The notes under the pieces are model-generated. The model did not search any database. It saw only the letters and a program-made list of their open reading frames with translations, and was not told where the DNA came from. A stretch of 64,000 nt of DNA from RYN-230 sp963814645 (GTDB taxonomy: Bacteria > Actinomycetota > Actinomycetes > Streptosporangiales > Streptosporangiaceae), in the NCBI GenBank assembly GCA_963814645.1, contig CAWFDX010000009.1:620001-684000 (forward strand), in the 5' to 3' direction. Positions 1 to 8,572 of this stretch are shown here, in pieces (positions within the stretch are counted from its first letter, which is position 1; every line of letters begins with the position of its first letter). Both the position numbers and the translations under genes were made by a program.

Positions 1-663
1 CTCCGGGTGCGCAGCTACGACGTGGACATCGCGGCCACCGGCTCGGCGGCGCTGGAGGCGGCGGCCAAGCACCCACCCGACCTGGTGATCCTCGACCTTG
101 GCCTGCCTGACCTGGATGGCGTAGAGGTCATCGAGGGGCTGCGCGGCTGGACCCAGGCGCCGATCATCGTGCTGTCCGGGCGGGCCGACAGCACCGACAA
201 GGTCGAGGCCCTGGACGCGGGTGCCGATGACTACGTGACCAAGCCGTTCGGCATGGATGAGCTGCTGGCCCGGATGCGGGCCGCGGTGCGCCGGACTGGC
301 CCGGGCGCCAGCGAGCCGCGGGTCCAGCTCGGTCACCTGGTGGTGGACCTGGCCGCCAAGCGGGTGATCCGGGACGGCACTGAGGGTACTGACGGGCCGG
401 ACATCCGGCTCACCCCGACCGAATGGCACCTGCTGGAAGTGCTGCTGCGCAACCCGGGCAAGCTGCTCAGCCAGCGCCAGCTGCTCACCGAAGTGTGGGG
501 CCCGGGCTATGCGGACGCGTCCGGGAACCTGCGGCTGTACATGGCCCAGCTGCGGCGCAAGCTGGAGCCCGATCCGGCCCGGCCGCGCTGGCTGATGACT
601 GAGCCGGGCATGGGCTACCGGTACCAGCCCAGCCCGGACGGGCCGGACGGCCAGCCGGGCTAG
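1..663 (+). CDS. kdpE: KdpE-type response regulator (5' end outside window)
   Basis: OmpR/KdpE-family DNA-binding response regulator; family members act in the cytoplasm and switch on the high-affinity Kdp potassium ATPase after phosphorylation by KdpD. The receiver domain shows the phospho-acceptor Asp in VILDLGLPDLDG and the conserved Lys in DDYVTKPFGMDEL. The C-terminal winged helix covers TPTEWHLLEVLL through the closing GMGYRY. The frame is open to the window edge and the first strand of the receiver is missing, so the true start lies upstream and the GTG at 7 is not the start. The KdpE assignment rests on the receiver wording, which resembles actinobacterial KdpE; another OmpR-type regulator is possible because no kdpFABCD gene is visible. 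Confidence 0.8.
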   Translation, partial: LRVRSYDVDIAATGSAALEAAAKHPPDLVILDLGLPDLDGVEVIEGLRGWTQAPIIVLSGRADSTDKVEALDAGADDYVTKPFGMDELLARMRAAVRRTGPGASEPRVQLGHLVVDLAAKRVIRDGTEGTDGPDIRLTPTEWHLLEVLLRNPGKLLSQRQLLTEVWGPGYADASGNLRLYMAQLRRKLEPDPARPRWLMTEPGMGYRYQPSPDGPDGQPG

Positions 664-682
664 CGCCCGGTACGCTGCCCCG

Positions 683-1192
683 GTGGACCGGGAGCAGATC
701 GAGGTGCGCTACATCAAATGGGGCGGCATCGACCACTACCACTTCGTCATGGAACTGCTTGGCCAGGACGAGCATGGCTGGTGGCTGTTCGGCCGGACCG
801 GCATGACCGTGCAGCGGGGCACCGAGCCGCCAGTGCGGCAGCCCCGTGACTTCGCACTGCTGGTGCCCGCCGAGGGCAACTGGACGGCGTGCTTCAACGT
901 CGAGGGCGACCTGGACATCTACGCCGACGTGACCACCCGTCCGGTGCTCACCGATGGCCAGGTCACCGCCGTGGACCTGGATCTGGACGTGGTCCGGTTC
1001 TGGGACGGCCGGGTGGCCGTGCTGGACGAGGACGAGTTCGCCGAGCATCAGGTCGAGCTGGGCTACCCGGCCGAGCTGATCGCCAGGGCCCGGGCCAGCT
1101 GCGACTGGCTGGTCGCCGCGGTATCCGCCCGGGCCGAGCCGTTCGGCCAGGCCAGTGGGCCCTGGCTGGCCCGGGCCCGGCGATCGGCCTGA
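683..1192 (+). CDS. DUF402 domain protein
   Basis: A protein of 169 residues with the DUF402 layout: an N-terminal strand-rich part (EVRYIKWGGIDHYHF), the central TACFNVEGDLDIYADVTT segment and the acidic VDLDLDVVRFWDGRVAVLDEDEF segment, followed by a helical tail. DUF402 proteins form a small barrel and some family members are nucleoside di/triphosphate phosphatases; the acidic Asp/Glu residues seen here fit metal binding, but activity is not shown by the sequence. GTG start at 683, only 19 bp after the kdpE-like stop, so the two may be co-transcribed. No signal peptide or membrane segment. Confidence 0.8.
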   Translation: MDREQIEVRYIKWGGIDHYHFVMELLGQDEHGWWLFGRTGMTVQRGTEPPVRQPRDFALLVPAEGNWTACFNVEGDLDIYADVTTRPVLTDGQVTAVDLDLDVVRFWDGRVAVLDEDEFAEHQVELGYPAELIARARASCDWLVAAVSARAEPFGQASGPWLARARRSA

Positions 1193-1206
1193 GCCGATTC
1201 ACCTAA

Positions 1207-1740
1207 TTAGGCAGCGGCTTTGCCCCACTCGCGCATGGCCCGGTCCAGGGTGAGCTCCCGGTGCCGGAACGCCCAGCCACGCAGCCCGGTGCTGCCGAGC
1301 GCGACCGGCGGGACGGCCAGCACCGGGCACCCGGCGTGCCGCAGGCAGTAACGGGCCACCCGGCCGCCGACCAGACGGGACCACCGGCCGCGGCGGCCCG
1401 CGCCGACAACCAGCAGATCCTCGGCGCCGGCCTCGTCGACCAGCACCGGCCCCGGCGCGCCGCGGGCGATGATGGCCCGGACGTCCAGCCCATCGGGCAG
1501 CCCGCCCCAGGCCGCGTCCATCGCGTCGCGCAGCCGCTGCTTGGCCGCCGTGGCCCAGGCCCGGCGCAGCTCGGCCGAGGGCGCGCGGCGCTCGGCCATC
1601 TCACCGCCCGGCGGTGTCCATGCGATGACCGGCACCAGCGTGGCACCGCCGAAATGAGCCAGATCTTCCGCGTACCGGAGCGCCCGGATGCTACCCGGGG
1701 AGCCATTCGCGCCAATGATGATCCGACGCGGGCCGGACAT
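1207..1740 (-). CDS. universal stress protein (UspA family)
   Basis: Single-domain Usp protein of 177 residues. The N-terminus (RRIIIGANGSPGSIRALRYA) has the typical first strand and nucleotide-contacting Gly-Ser, and the C-terminal part holds a glycine-rich phosphate loop (VVGAGRRGRWSRLVGG) followed by CPVLAVPPVA. The loop resembles the ATP-binding G-2x-G-9x-G(S/T) signature, so ATP binding is likely. Such proteins act in the cytoplasm under stress, dormancy or osmotic challenge. It converges on the DUF402 gene with only 14 bp between stops. ATG start at 1740. Confidence 0.85.
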   Translation of the reverse strand: MSGPRRIIIGANGSPGSIRALRYAEDLAHFGGATLVPVIAWTPPGGEMAERRAPSAELRRAWATAAKQRLRDAMDAAWGGLPDGLDVRAIIARGAPGPVLVDEAGAEDLLVVGAGRRGRWSRLVGGRVARYCLRHAGCPVLAVPPVALGSTGLRGWAFRHRELTLDRAMREWGKAAA

Positions 1741-1881
1741 GGTCAGCCTTCTTTCATCTGCGGGTCAGGAACACCTTCCAGACAACCTGCTTGGGCCGCG
1801 GCGGAGGCGATTACTAGCGAAACCTATGCGGATCCAGCGCCAGTTCAGACGAGACGCATATGTGCTGCGTCCCGCACCGGG

Positions 1882-2280
1882 TCAGGGCCGCTCGCGCCAC
1901 AGCGCACGGCCGCCGACAACGAGCACAACCAGGGCCGGCAGGAAGAACAAGCCGGTGTGCAGGACCCCGCCCACGATGCCCGCGATCAGGACCACGGCCA
2001 GGGTGCCCGCCGCGGCCCGGGCCAGCACGGCGGGGGCGAACGCCGCCGCTGCGGCCAGCGGCGCGGGCGCGATGGCCAGCAGCAAGGACCACCAGCTCAC
2101 CGCCAGCGGATCCACGCTGAGCAGCGCGGAGATGGTAATCAGTTGCGCGCAGCCAGCCAGCAGGAGCGCGCCGAGCAGCCAGGGACGGCGAGGTGACAAT
2201 GCGGTGCTGGGCCGTGGCCGGAGCGATGCGGTCCCGGTTGCGCCGGACTGGTCGGTGGTGATGGCGGGCTCGGTGGTCAT
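1882..2280 (-). CDS. small hypothetical membrane protein
   Basis: About 132 residues from the ATG at 2280. An upstream in-frame start at 2343 would add a poorly conserved-looking 21-residue leader, so the internal ATG (MTTEPAITT) is preferred. Roughly four hydrophobic segments can be seen: WLLGALLLAGCAQLITISAL, WWSLLLAIAPAPLAAAAAF, an Ala/Val-rich stretch and LFFLPALVVLVVGG. I do not recognise the family. The role is unknown; it probably sits in the cytoplasmic membrane. It shares a divergent intergenic region with the gene starting at 2446. Confidence 0.55.
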   Translation of the reverse strand: MTTEPAITTDQSGATGTASLRPRPSTALSPRRPWLLGALLLAGCAQLITISALLSVDPLAVSWWSLLLAIAPAPLAAAAAFAPAVLARAAAGTLAVVLIAGIVGGVLHTGLFFLPALVVLVVGGRALWRERP

Positions 2281-2445
2281 GGCACGCTCCCGGCTCGGAT
2301 CCGAAGCTATGGATAACTGCGCCGACCAGGCTTCCCGGCTCACCTAAAGGCCACGCTAAACCCCCGTGCCGTTCCTGCCAAGGCGGCCATGCGCGGCCCA
2401 TACGCGTTGGGTGACACGCGAGCCGCCCGAGCATACTGTCGAAGT

Positions 2446-2883
2446 GTGATTATCGCGGCCGCCCTGGCGGGCGTGATCGTGCTGATGGCTGCCGGGCTGG
2501 CCTGGGCTGCGCACCTGGTGCACATCGGCGATCTGGACATGCAGGCGCTGGCGGACAAGCTGGCTGTGCCGGAGCCGGCGTCCGCGCTGGACTGGCCGGA
2601 ACTCCGGGTGCAGGCGGTCATCCCGGAGCCGGGCGACGAGTCGCTCGTCCTGCTCCAGGTGGGCTGGCCCGCGCACCCCCGGCAGGCGGCGGCCCTGCTG
2701 CTGGCTCTCGACCATGGCGACGAGCGGTCCTTGCCGCTGCTGGCGCAGTGGTGCACTCTGCAGTCGTCGGTCGCGCCGGTCCGCCAGCAGGGCCCGGAGC
2801 TGGAGTTCCGCCGCCGCCGGAGCCTGGAACGGGTGCACGCGGTGCTGGTCGCCGAGCAGCTCGTGGCCGCGCCCCATGGGTAG
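2446..2883 (+). CDS. hypothetical membrane-anchored protein
   Basis: About 145 residues. GTG 2446 is chosen because the protein then opens with one membrane helix (IIAAALAGVIVLMAAGLAWAA), whereas the longer frame adds an implausible leader. The remaining ~120 residues look soluble and end in an Arg/Glu-rich helix (ELEFRRRRSLERVHAVLVAEQ). This suggests a single-pass membrane protein with one exposed domain. No family recognised. It is followed after 18 bp by the DUF3592 gene, so the two probably form an operon. Confidence 0.6.
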   Translation: MIIAAALAGVIVLMAAGLAWAAHLVHIGDLDMQALADKLAVPEPASALDWPELRVQAVIPEPGDESLVLLQVGWPAHPRQAAALLLALDHGDERSLPLLAQWCTLQSSVAPVRQQGPELEFRRRRSLERVHAVLVAEQLVAAPHG

Positions 2884-2901
2884 CCGAACTCCGGGCCCGA
2901 G

Positions 2902-3312
2902 ATGCTGATCCTGTTCGGGATCTGGGTAGCGGTAGCCGGCGGTATCGCGGCGCTGGCCGGCCTGTCCGGACTGCACCGGGTCCGGCGGCTGCGCCGGGAC
3001 GGTGTAACGGCCTGGGCCCTGGCCGTGCCTGAGCCGGCCCTGGCAGGCGGGGAGGCCGCCGATCCTGACCCCCGGCTCAGGCTGCAGTACACGCTGACCG
3101 ACGGGCGGGTGGTCGAGCGAATCGGCCCCGCGCCACGGCGCCGGTCCGGCTCACCGCGCCCGGGGGACAAGGTGCTCATCTGGTACGACCCCGCCGACCC
3201 GGACGATGTCCTGGTCTACGGCCGCTGGGGACGGACCGCGGACCGGGCCTTCCTCACCGTCGGGCTGCTGCTCATTGTGGTCGGGCTGGTCATCATCCTG
3301 GCCGGGCACTGA
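2902..3312 (+). CDS. DUF3592 domain membrane protein
   Basis: A protein of 136 residues with the DUF3592 arrangement: an N-terminal membrane helix (LILFGIWVAVAGGIAALAGL), a central strand-rich domain with RLQYTLTDGRVVE and the typical GDKVLIWYDPADPDDVLVYG segment, and a second membrane helix at the C-terminus (LTVGLLLIVVGLVIILAG). The family's function is unknown; the compact domain between two helices is the usual architecture. ATG start at 2902. Confidence 0.8.
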   Translation: MLILFGIWVAVAGGIAALAGLSGLHRVRRLRRDGVTAWALAVPEPALAGGEAADPDPRLRLQYTLTDGRVVERIGPAPRRRSGSPRPGDKVLIWYDPADPDDVLVYGRWGRTADRAFLTVGLLLIVVGLVIILAGH

Positions 3313-3419
3313 GCCCGGGCGGCGGCCGGCGAATGGGCCGCGTGTGGATCCGGGCGTCCGCTGATTAGGGCTCGTTAGCGCCCCTTCCCGCCGGGCCAGG
3401 ACAGGCGCCCCGCGGGCCA

Positions 3420-3629
3420 ACGTTCGTCGCCGTCGACGGCGGGATGAGCGACAACCCCCGGCCCGGCGACCTGCTGACCGTGCCCGGCACCGGCGCGTAT
3501 ACCCAGTCGATGGCGTCCAACTACAGCATGGCCGGACGACCGCCGGTGGTGGCCGTCCGGGACGGCACCACCCGGCTGCTGCTGCGCCGGTAGACCGCCG
3601 AAGACCTGCGCCGCGACGTGGGCCGGTGA
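3420..3629 (+). pseudogene. lysA: remnant of lysA (diaminopimelate decarboxylase C-terminus)
   Basis: No open gene exists here, but frame 3 of the + strand reads TFVAVDGGMSDNPRP, then GDLLTVPGTGAYTQSMASNY, SMAGRPPVVAVRDGTTRLLL, then RR-stop-TAEDLRRDVGR-stop. These are the closing motifs of actinobacterial LysA (PLP enzyme, last step of lysine synthesis). About 60 residues that normally separate NPRP from GDLL (the YxA...GKHCESGD part) are missing, and the Glu codon before TAEDL is a TAG (3591-3593). The rest of lysA is absent upstream. It is a decayed fragment left by deletion; a functional copy presumably lies elsewhere. Confidence 0.8.
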
Positions 3630-3674
3630 CCGGGATCCCTCCGCGCACCATCTTGCGCTGCGGCTTAAACCCCG

Positions 3675-5828
3675 TCAGCAGCTGGTGAGGATGACGAGTT
3701 GCTGGGTCGCCCGGGTCATCACGACGTAGCGGTCGACCGCCCCTTCGATGCCCTGGCCAAACGCCGCTGGGTCGATGAGCACGACCAGGTCGAACTCGAG
3801 CCCCTTGGACAGCTCCGGGGTCAGCGACCGGACCCGGGACGCCGGCCGGAACGCCGGATCGCCGATCACGCAGGCGATCCCCTCGTCGTGCGCGGCGAGC
3901 CAGGTGTCCAGGATCGAGCCGAGGTCCGACGCGGGTCCATGCACCACGGGGCGGCCGCTGCGCCGGATGGAGACCGGCACGTTGGCGTCCGGCAGCACGG
4001 CCCGGATGACCGGCTCGGCTTCCACCATGACCTCTTCCGGCGTCCGGTAGTTGATGCTCAGCGAAGCCAGCTTGATCTGGTCCAGCCCGACGCGTTCCAG
4101 CCGGTCCTGCCACGACTCGGTGAACCCGTGCCTGGCCTGGGCCCGGTCCCCGGCGATGGTGAAGCTCCGGGACGGGTAGCGGAGCAGCAGCATCTGCCAT
4201 TCCGCGTCGGTCAGTTCCTGCGCCTCGTCCACCACGATGTGCGCGAACGGGCCAGCCAGCAGGTCCGGGCTGGCGGTGGTTAGGGCGGCCTCGTCGATCA
4301 GGGCGTCCTCGAAGTCCTCACCGCGCAGCATCGTCACCAGGCCGGTGCCGTACTCGTCGTCGGCCACCGCGATGAGGTTGTCCACCACCTGGCTCATCCG
4401 CTCCCGTTCGGCGGCCACCGCGGCGTCACGCCGGCGCTTGCGCCGGGACGCCGCCGGGTCGCCGAGCCGCAGCCGGGCCGCGTCCAGCAGCGGCAGGTCG
4501 GATACTGTCCAGGCCTGGGCGTCCGCGCGCTGCAGCGTCCGCACCTCATCAGGGCTGAGCCAGGGGGCGCAGATGCGCAGGTAGGCGGGTACCGACCACA
4601 GATCTCCGACGAGGTCGGCCGGCTCGATCAGCGGCCACGCGCGGTTGAGGGCGGTGCGCAGCTCCGCGTTCTGCCGCAGCGACTTGCGGAGCAGCTCAGC
4701 CGGAACGTCGCCGTCATACTTGTCGGCCAGGATCGTGACCAGCTCGTCGCGGATCTGGTCGCGCGCCTCGTTGTGCGGAGTACCGGGTTCAACCGCACCG
4801 AACGCCTCGGCCCAGTCGCCGGGGCTCAGCCAGATGTCGGACCAGTGCGTCTCGACCGTCATCCCCGTGGTGGGCGGGTTCTCGTAGAACCTGACGGCCA
4901 GCTCGATCGCCTTGACCAGGTCTGCGGACGACTTGAGCCGGGCCACGTCCGGGTCGGTCTCGACGGCTGCCGTGGCGCCCTCCGGGACGAGGTCCCGCAG
5001 CGTGCAGATCTGCACGCCCTCCTCGCCCAGGCTGGGCAGGACGTCGGAGACGTAGGACAGGTACGGCTGGTGCGGGCCGACGAACAGCACGCCGCCCCGG
5101 CGGTGACCCAGGCGAGGGTCGGCGTACAGCAGGTATGCGGTCCGGTGCAGCGCGACGACGGTCTTCCCGGTGCCCGGGCCGCCATCCACGATGAGAGCGC
5201 CGCGGGACCCGGCACGGATGATGGCGTCCTGGTCGGCCTGGATGGTGCCGAGCACGTCCCGCATCCGGTCCGACCGGCTGCCGCCCAGGCTGGCGATGAA
5301 CGCGGACTGATCGTCGAGCGCGGCGTGCCCGTCCAGCCCGTCCGGGGTGAACACCTCATCCCAGTAGTCGCTGATCCGGCCCCGGGCCCAGCGATACCGG
5401 CGGCGGCTGACCAGGCCCATCGGATTGGCGTGGGTCGCGCCGAAGAACGGCTCAGCGGCGGGGGAACGCCAGTCGATGAGCAACTGGCGGCCCGCGCTGT
5501 CCCGCAGGCCAAGCCGCCCGATGTACACCGGCTCGGTGTCGTCCGCCCGGACGATGCGGCCCAGGCACAGGTCCAGGCCGAAGCGGCGCAGCAGGCGCAG
5601 CCGGTTGCTCAGCCGGTGGATCTCCAGGTCCCGGTCCAGCGCCTGCTGGCCGATGCCGCCGGGTGCCTGGCGCTCGGCCTCGAGCCGGCCGGACAGCTCG
5701 GCGATCGACTGCTCGAGGCTGGCCGCGATGGCCGCGAAGTGCTGCCCGTCGCCGGCGATCAGCGCGGGGTCGGCCTTGGCGGCGAGCCGGTCGGGAAGAT
5801 CAAACGCGCTGGTGGAGAGGGGATTCAC
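3675..5828 (-). CDS. helR: HelR, RNA polymerase-protecting motor ATPase (rifamycin resistance)
   Basis: A HelD/HelR-type superfamily 1 helicase-like ATPase of about 717 residues. HelR displaces rifamycins from RNA polymerase and recycles stalled complexes. An N-terminal coiled-coil region (~30-80) is followed by RLGLRD and LLIDWRSPAAEPFFGATH, Walker A GGPGTGKT (~216-223), the VVDEAQELTDAEW Walker B motif, AGDRAQARHGF, NYRTPEEV and the helicase end ELSKGLEFDLVVLIDP/DRYVVMTRATQQL. GTG 5828 is chosen because MNPLSTSAFDLPDRL matches the family N-terminus; the frame stays open upstream but that part is antisense shadow. Its start overlaps the glycosyltransferase stop (GTGA), so the two are translationally coupled and share the RAE-bearing promoter near 7.1 kb. 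General HelD remains the alternative. Confidence 0.9.
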   Translation of the reverse strand: MNPLSTSAFDLPDRLAAKADPALIAGDGQHFAAIAASLEQSIAELSGRLEAERQAPGGIGQQALDRDLEIHRLSNRLRLLRRFGLDLCLGRIVRADDTEPVYIGRLGLRDSAGRQLLIDWRSPAAEPFFGATHANPMGLVSRRRYRWARGRISDYWDEVFTPDGLDGHAALDDQSAFIASLGGSRSDRMRDVLGTIQADQDAIIRAGSRGALIVDGGPGTGKTVVALHRTAYLLYADPRLGHRRGGVLFVGPHQPYLSYVSDVLPSLGEEGVQICTLRDLVPEGATAAVETDPDVARLKSSADLVKAIELAVRFYENPPTTGMTVETHWSDIWLSPGDWAEAFGAVEPGTPHNEARDQIRDELVTILADKYDGDVPAELLRKSLRQNAELRTALNRAWPLIEPADLVGDLWSVPAYLRICAPWLSPDEVRTLQRADAQAWTVSDLPLLDAARLRLGDPAASRRKRRRDAAVAAERERMSQVVDNLIAVADDEYGTGLVTMLRGEDFEDALIDEAALTTASPDLLAGPFAHIVVDEAQELTDAEWQMLLLRYPSRSFTIAGDRAQARHGFTESWQDRLERVGLDQIKLASLSINYRTPEEVMVEAEPVIRAVLPDANVPVSIRRSGRPVVHGPASDLGSILDTWLAAHDEGIACVIGDPAFRPASRVRSLTPELSKGLEFDLVVLIDPAAFGQGIEGAVDRYVVMTRATQQLVILTSC

Positions 5829-7045
5829 GGCATCCTTTCCGGGCTGAACTGATTGACCAGCAGCGCCGCGGCCAGCGCCGCGCCGTCGGTGCGGATGGTG
5901 GCCGCCACGGCGGCCGCGCGGGCGCGGGTCCCGGGCGCCAGGGCCGTGCTGAGCGCGGCGGACAGGGACTCGGTGGTCGGCGGCTTGACGTCGTGCGCCG
6001 CGCCGATGCCCAGCGCCGCCACCCGGCCGGCAAAGTAGGGCTGGTCTCCCCACTGCGGCACCACGACCTGCGGCGCGCCGGCCCGGGCGGCGGTCGCCGT
6101 GGTGCCCGCGCCGCCGTGGTGCACGACGGCGGCCACCCGGCCGAACAGGGCCTGCTGGTTGACCTCGCCGACCGCGAAGCAATCATCCCCGTCGTCGGCC
6201 GGGGCCAGGCCGGCCCAGCCGCGGCCGACCAGAGCGCGGCAGCCCTGCGCCCGGATCGCCTCGATGCCCACCCGGGCGATGTCCGCCGGGGCGCGCATGC
6301 TGCCGAACCCCAGGTACACCGGGGCCGGGCCGGCGTCCAGGAACGCGGCCAGATCGGCCGGCAGCGGGCGCTCGTCCGGCACGAACCACGCGCCGGTCTG
6401 CACTACAGAGAGATCAGCCGGCTCCGGCCACGGGGCCAGCACCGGGTCCGCCGCCAGCCAGGGCTGGCCGCCGACGATGAAGTCGCGGACGTTGGCCACC
6501 GGCGGCAGGCCGGCCGACGCCCGGCTGGCGTTGAGCGCCGGGCCGTACAGCGCGTTGTAGCTCGCCGCGTTCAGGTCGTCCAGCACCTGGCGGTCGGTCA
6601 CCCCCGGGGGGGCCGGGTAGCCCGGCAGCGGGAACGGCGTGTGGTGCGGCGACGGCAGGAAGATCGGGCAGTAGCTCACCGAGGCCGACCAGATGCCCCG
6701 CTGCTCGGCCACCGACCGCGCGGCGGCCACGGCCGGCATCACGCCGGATGCCAGCACGGCAGCACATCCCCCGGCTGCCGCGCCGATCTTGTCGAACGCC
6801 GCGGCGGTCACCTCGGCAACGCGCCGGGGCACGTCCGCTGGCGTCGGCGGCGCCGCCCCGTGCACCAGCGTGTGCACCGGCGGGCCGAATGGCACCAGCG
6901 GCAGGCCGACCTCCGCCAGCCGTTCCGCACAGTCCGGCGGTGCGCACATCCGCACCTCCGCGCCGAGTTCCCGCAACCGCACCGCCAGTCCGAGCAGCGG
7001 TTCGACGCCCCCGCGCGAGTCATACGTAGCCAGCAGCACGCGCAC
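5825..7045 (-). CDS. GT1 glycosyltransferase, probable rifamycin glycosyltransferase
   Basis: 406-residue GT-B fold (GT1/MGT type) enzyme. The N-domain begins MRVLLATYDSRGGVEPLLGL, the usual acceptor-side start. The C-domain holds PVYLGFGSMRAP, EVNQQALFGRVAAVVHHGGA with the catalytic/donor motif, and RAGAPQVVVPQWGDQPYFAG, the UDP-sugar binding end. GTG 7045 has a GGGGGA ribosome site about 7-8 bases upstream. The first gene of a two-gene operon with helR, under a promoter overlapped by an RAE-like repeat, strongly suggests it inactivates rifamycins by glycosylation like the Rgt enzymes of soil actinomycetes. Substrate is inferred from context; the fold alone would also fit macrolide glycosyltransferases. 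Confidence 0.82.
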   Translation of the reverse strand: MRVLLATYDSRGGVEPLLGLAVRLRELGAEVRMCAPPDCAERLAEVGLPLVPFGPPVHTLVHGAAPPTPADVPRRVAEVTAAAFDKIGAAAGGCAAVLASGVMPAVAAARSVAEQRGIWSASVSYCPIFLPSPHHTPFPLPGYPAPPGVTDRQVLDDLNAASYNALYGPALNASRASAGLPPVANVRDFIVGGQPWLAADPVLAPWPEPADLSVVQTGAWFVPDERPLPADLAAFLDAGPAPVYLGFGSMRAPADIARVGIEAIRAQGCRALVGRGWAGLAPADDGDDCFAVGEVNQQALFGRVAAVVHHGGAGTTATAARAGAPQVVVPQWGDQPYFAGRVAALGIGAAHDVKPPTTESLSAALSTALAPGTRARAAAVAATIRTDGAALAAALLVNQFSPERMP

Positions 7046-7088
7046 TCCGTGTCCCCCATTTCCGCAGCTTCCCGGGCCTCGGCCAGCG

Positions 7089-7124
7089 ATTATGCGGCAT
7101 GACCCGGGTCTTGCGGCAAGCCCC
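7089..7124 (-). promoter_or_regulatory. rifamycin-associated element (RAE) overlapping a promoter
   Basis: Bases 7106-7124 read GGGTCTTGCGGCAAGCCCC, an inverted repeat with 9-base arms (8 of 9 pairs matching) around one central base. As I recall it, this differs at one base from the RAE motif that precedes rifamycin-inactivating genes and helR in actinomycetes. On the minus strand TTGCCG (7114-7119) inside the repeat and CATAAT (7089-7094) could be the -35 and -10 boxes with a 19-base spacer. The site lies about 60 bases before the glycosyltransferase start. The consensus is from memory and the promoter boxes are inferred. Confidence 0.75.
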
Positions 7125-7165
7125 CCGGTGCGCTATAGATTGAAACTGGAGGGGAGTGTGCTCTG

Positions 7166-7747
<582 letters not shown>

Positions 7748-7827
7748 GGCAACGTCCTCATGGCGAGATAGTGCTACATTCCCCCACTGTTCAGCAATGT
7801 TTCCCTAGCAGCACATTCCCGGCACGG

Positions 7828-8454
7828 TCAGCCGCGGATCTGGTCGCGGACGGCGGCGGTGATCCGGCCGGCCCGGGCGATGATGTCGTCGGCCTTGCCG
7901 GTCTCGGCGATCATTTCCAGGCTGGTCTGCTCGTCGCTGATCCCGGCCAGGTTGACTTCCACGTTGACCCGGGCCGTGGCCACCGCGGCCCGGGCCGATT
8001 CGGCGGCCGCCGCCACGTCGCTGAGCACGTTCCGGTTGCCGATGACCAGCAGCGCCTCGGCCAGGTCCACCACCATCCCGGCCACGCTGATCACCTGAGC
8101 GGGCGGCCAGGCCGCGTTGGCCAGCGCCTGGCTGACGGCGGCCGACCGCGCGGCGCGTTCTTCCTCGGTGGACTGGGGCAGCCGGAAGGCGTCGGTCACC
8201 GCGCGGAACGCGTCCGCGTCCGCCTCGGCCAGCCGCAGCGCGATCGCGCGCAGCTCGTCCACCTCGGTGATGATCCGGCCGATGGTCACCTCATGCTCGG
8301 CGTACTTCTCCCCGGTGGTGTACCGGGCCACCATGCCAAGCAGGGCCGCGCCTTGCGCGGCCTGCAGCGCGGAGGCGGCGCCGCCGCCCGGGGCGGGCAC
8401 CCGCTCGGCCAGCTGGTCCAGGAAGTCGGCGATCGTCTCGTCAGGGATGGGCAC
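7828..8454 (-). CDS. cyclodeaminase/cyclohydrolase family protein (FTCD_C)
   Basis: About 208 residues, helical, matching the formiminotetrahydrofolate cyclodeaminase domain: ETIADFLDQLAERVPAPGGG at the N-terminus, the family's conserved APGGGAASAL loop, then LEAAADADAFRAV-like helices and NVEVNLAGISD near the C-terminus. The fused formiminotransferase half of FTCD is absent, so it is the stand-alone bacterial form (FchA-like), probably releasing ammonia from formimino-THF or opening methenyl-THF. GTG 8454 has a GGAGG site four bases upstream; the longer frame to 8727 runs into the divergent TetR gene and is rejected. Confidence 0.82.
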   Translation of the reverse strand: MPIPDETIADFLDQLAERVPAPGGGAASALQAAQGAALLGMVARYTTGEKYAEHEVTIGRIITEVDELRAIALRLAEADADAFRAVTDAFRLPQSTEEERAARSAAVSQALANAAWPPAQVISVAGMVVDLAEALLVIGNRNVLSDVAAAAESARAAVATARVNVEVNLAGISDEQTSLEMIAETGKADDIIARAGRITAAVRDQIRG

Positions 8455-8572
8455 GCGTCCTCCGGTCCGGTGGGCTTCGTCAGGCAGGGCCGTGGCTATA
8501 GTCTCAGCACACGATTCTCCGCACACCGTCGCTCCCCATACCGTGGGTCCGCGAGACGACAGGTGGGACCAC

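Noticed and set aside
5829..6182. Upstream extension of the helR reading frame (835-residue version)
   Set aside because: It is antisense/out-of-frame to the glycosyltransferase gene; the HelR N-terminus (NPLSTSAFDLPDRL) begins at 5828.
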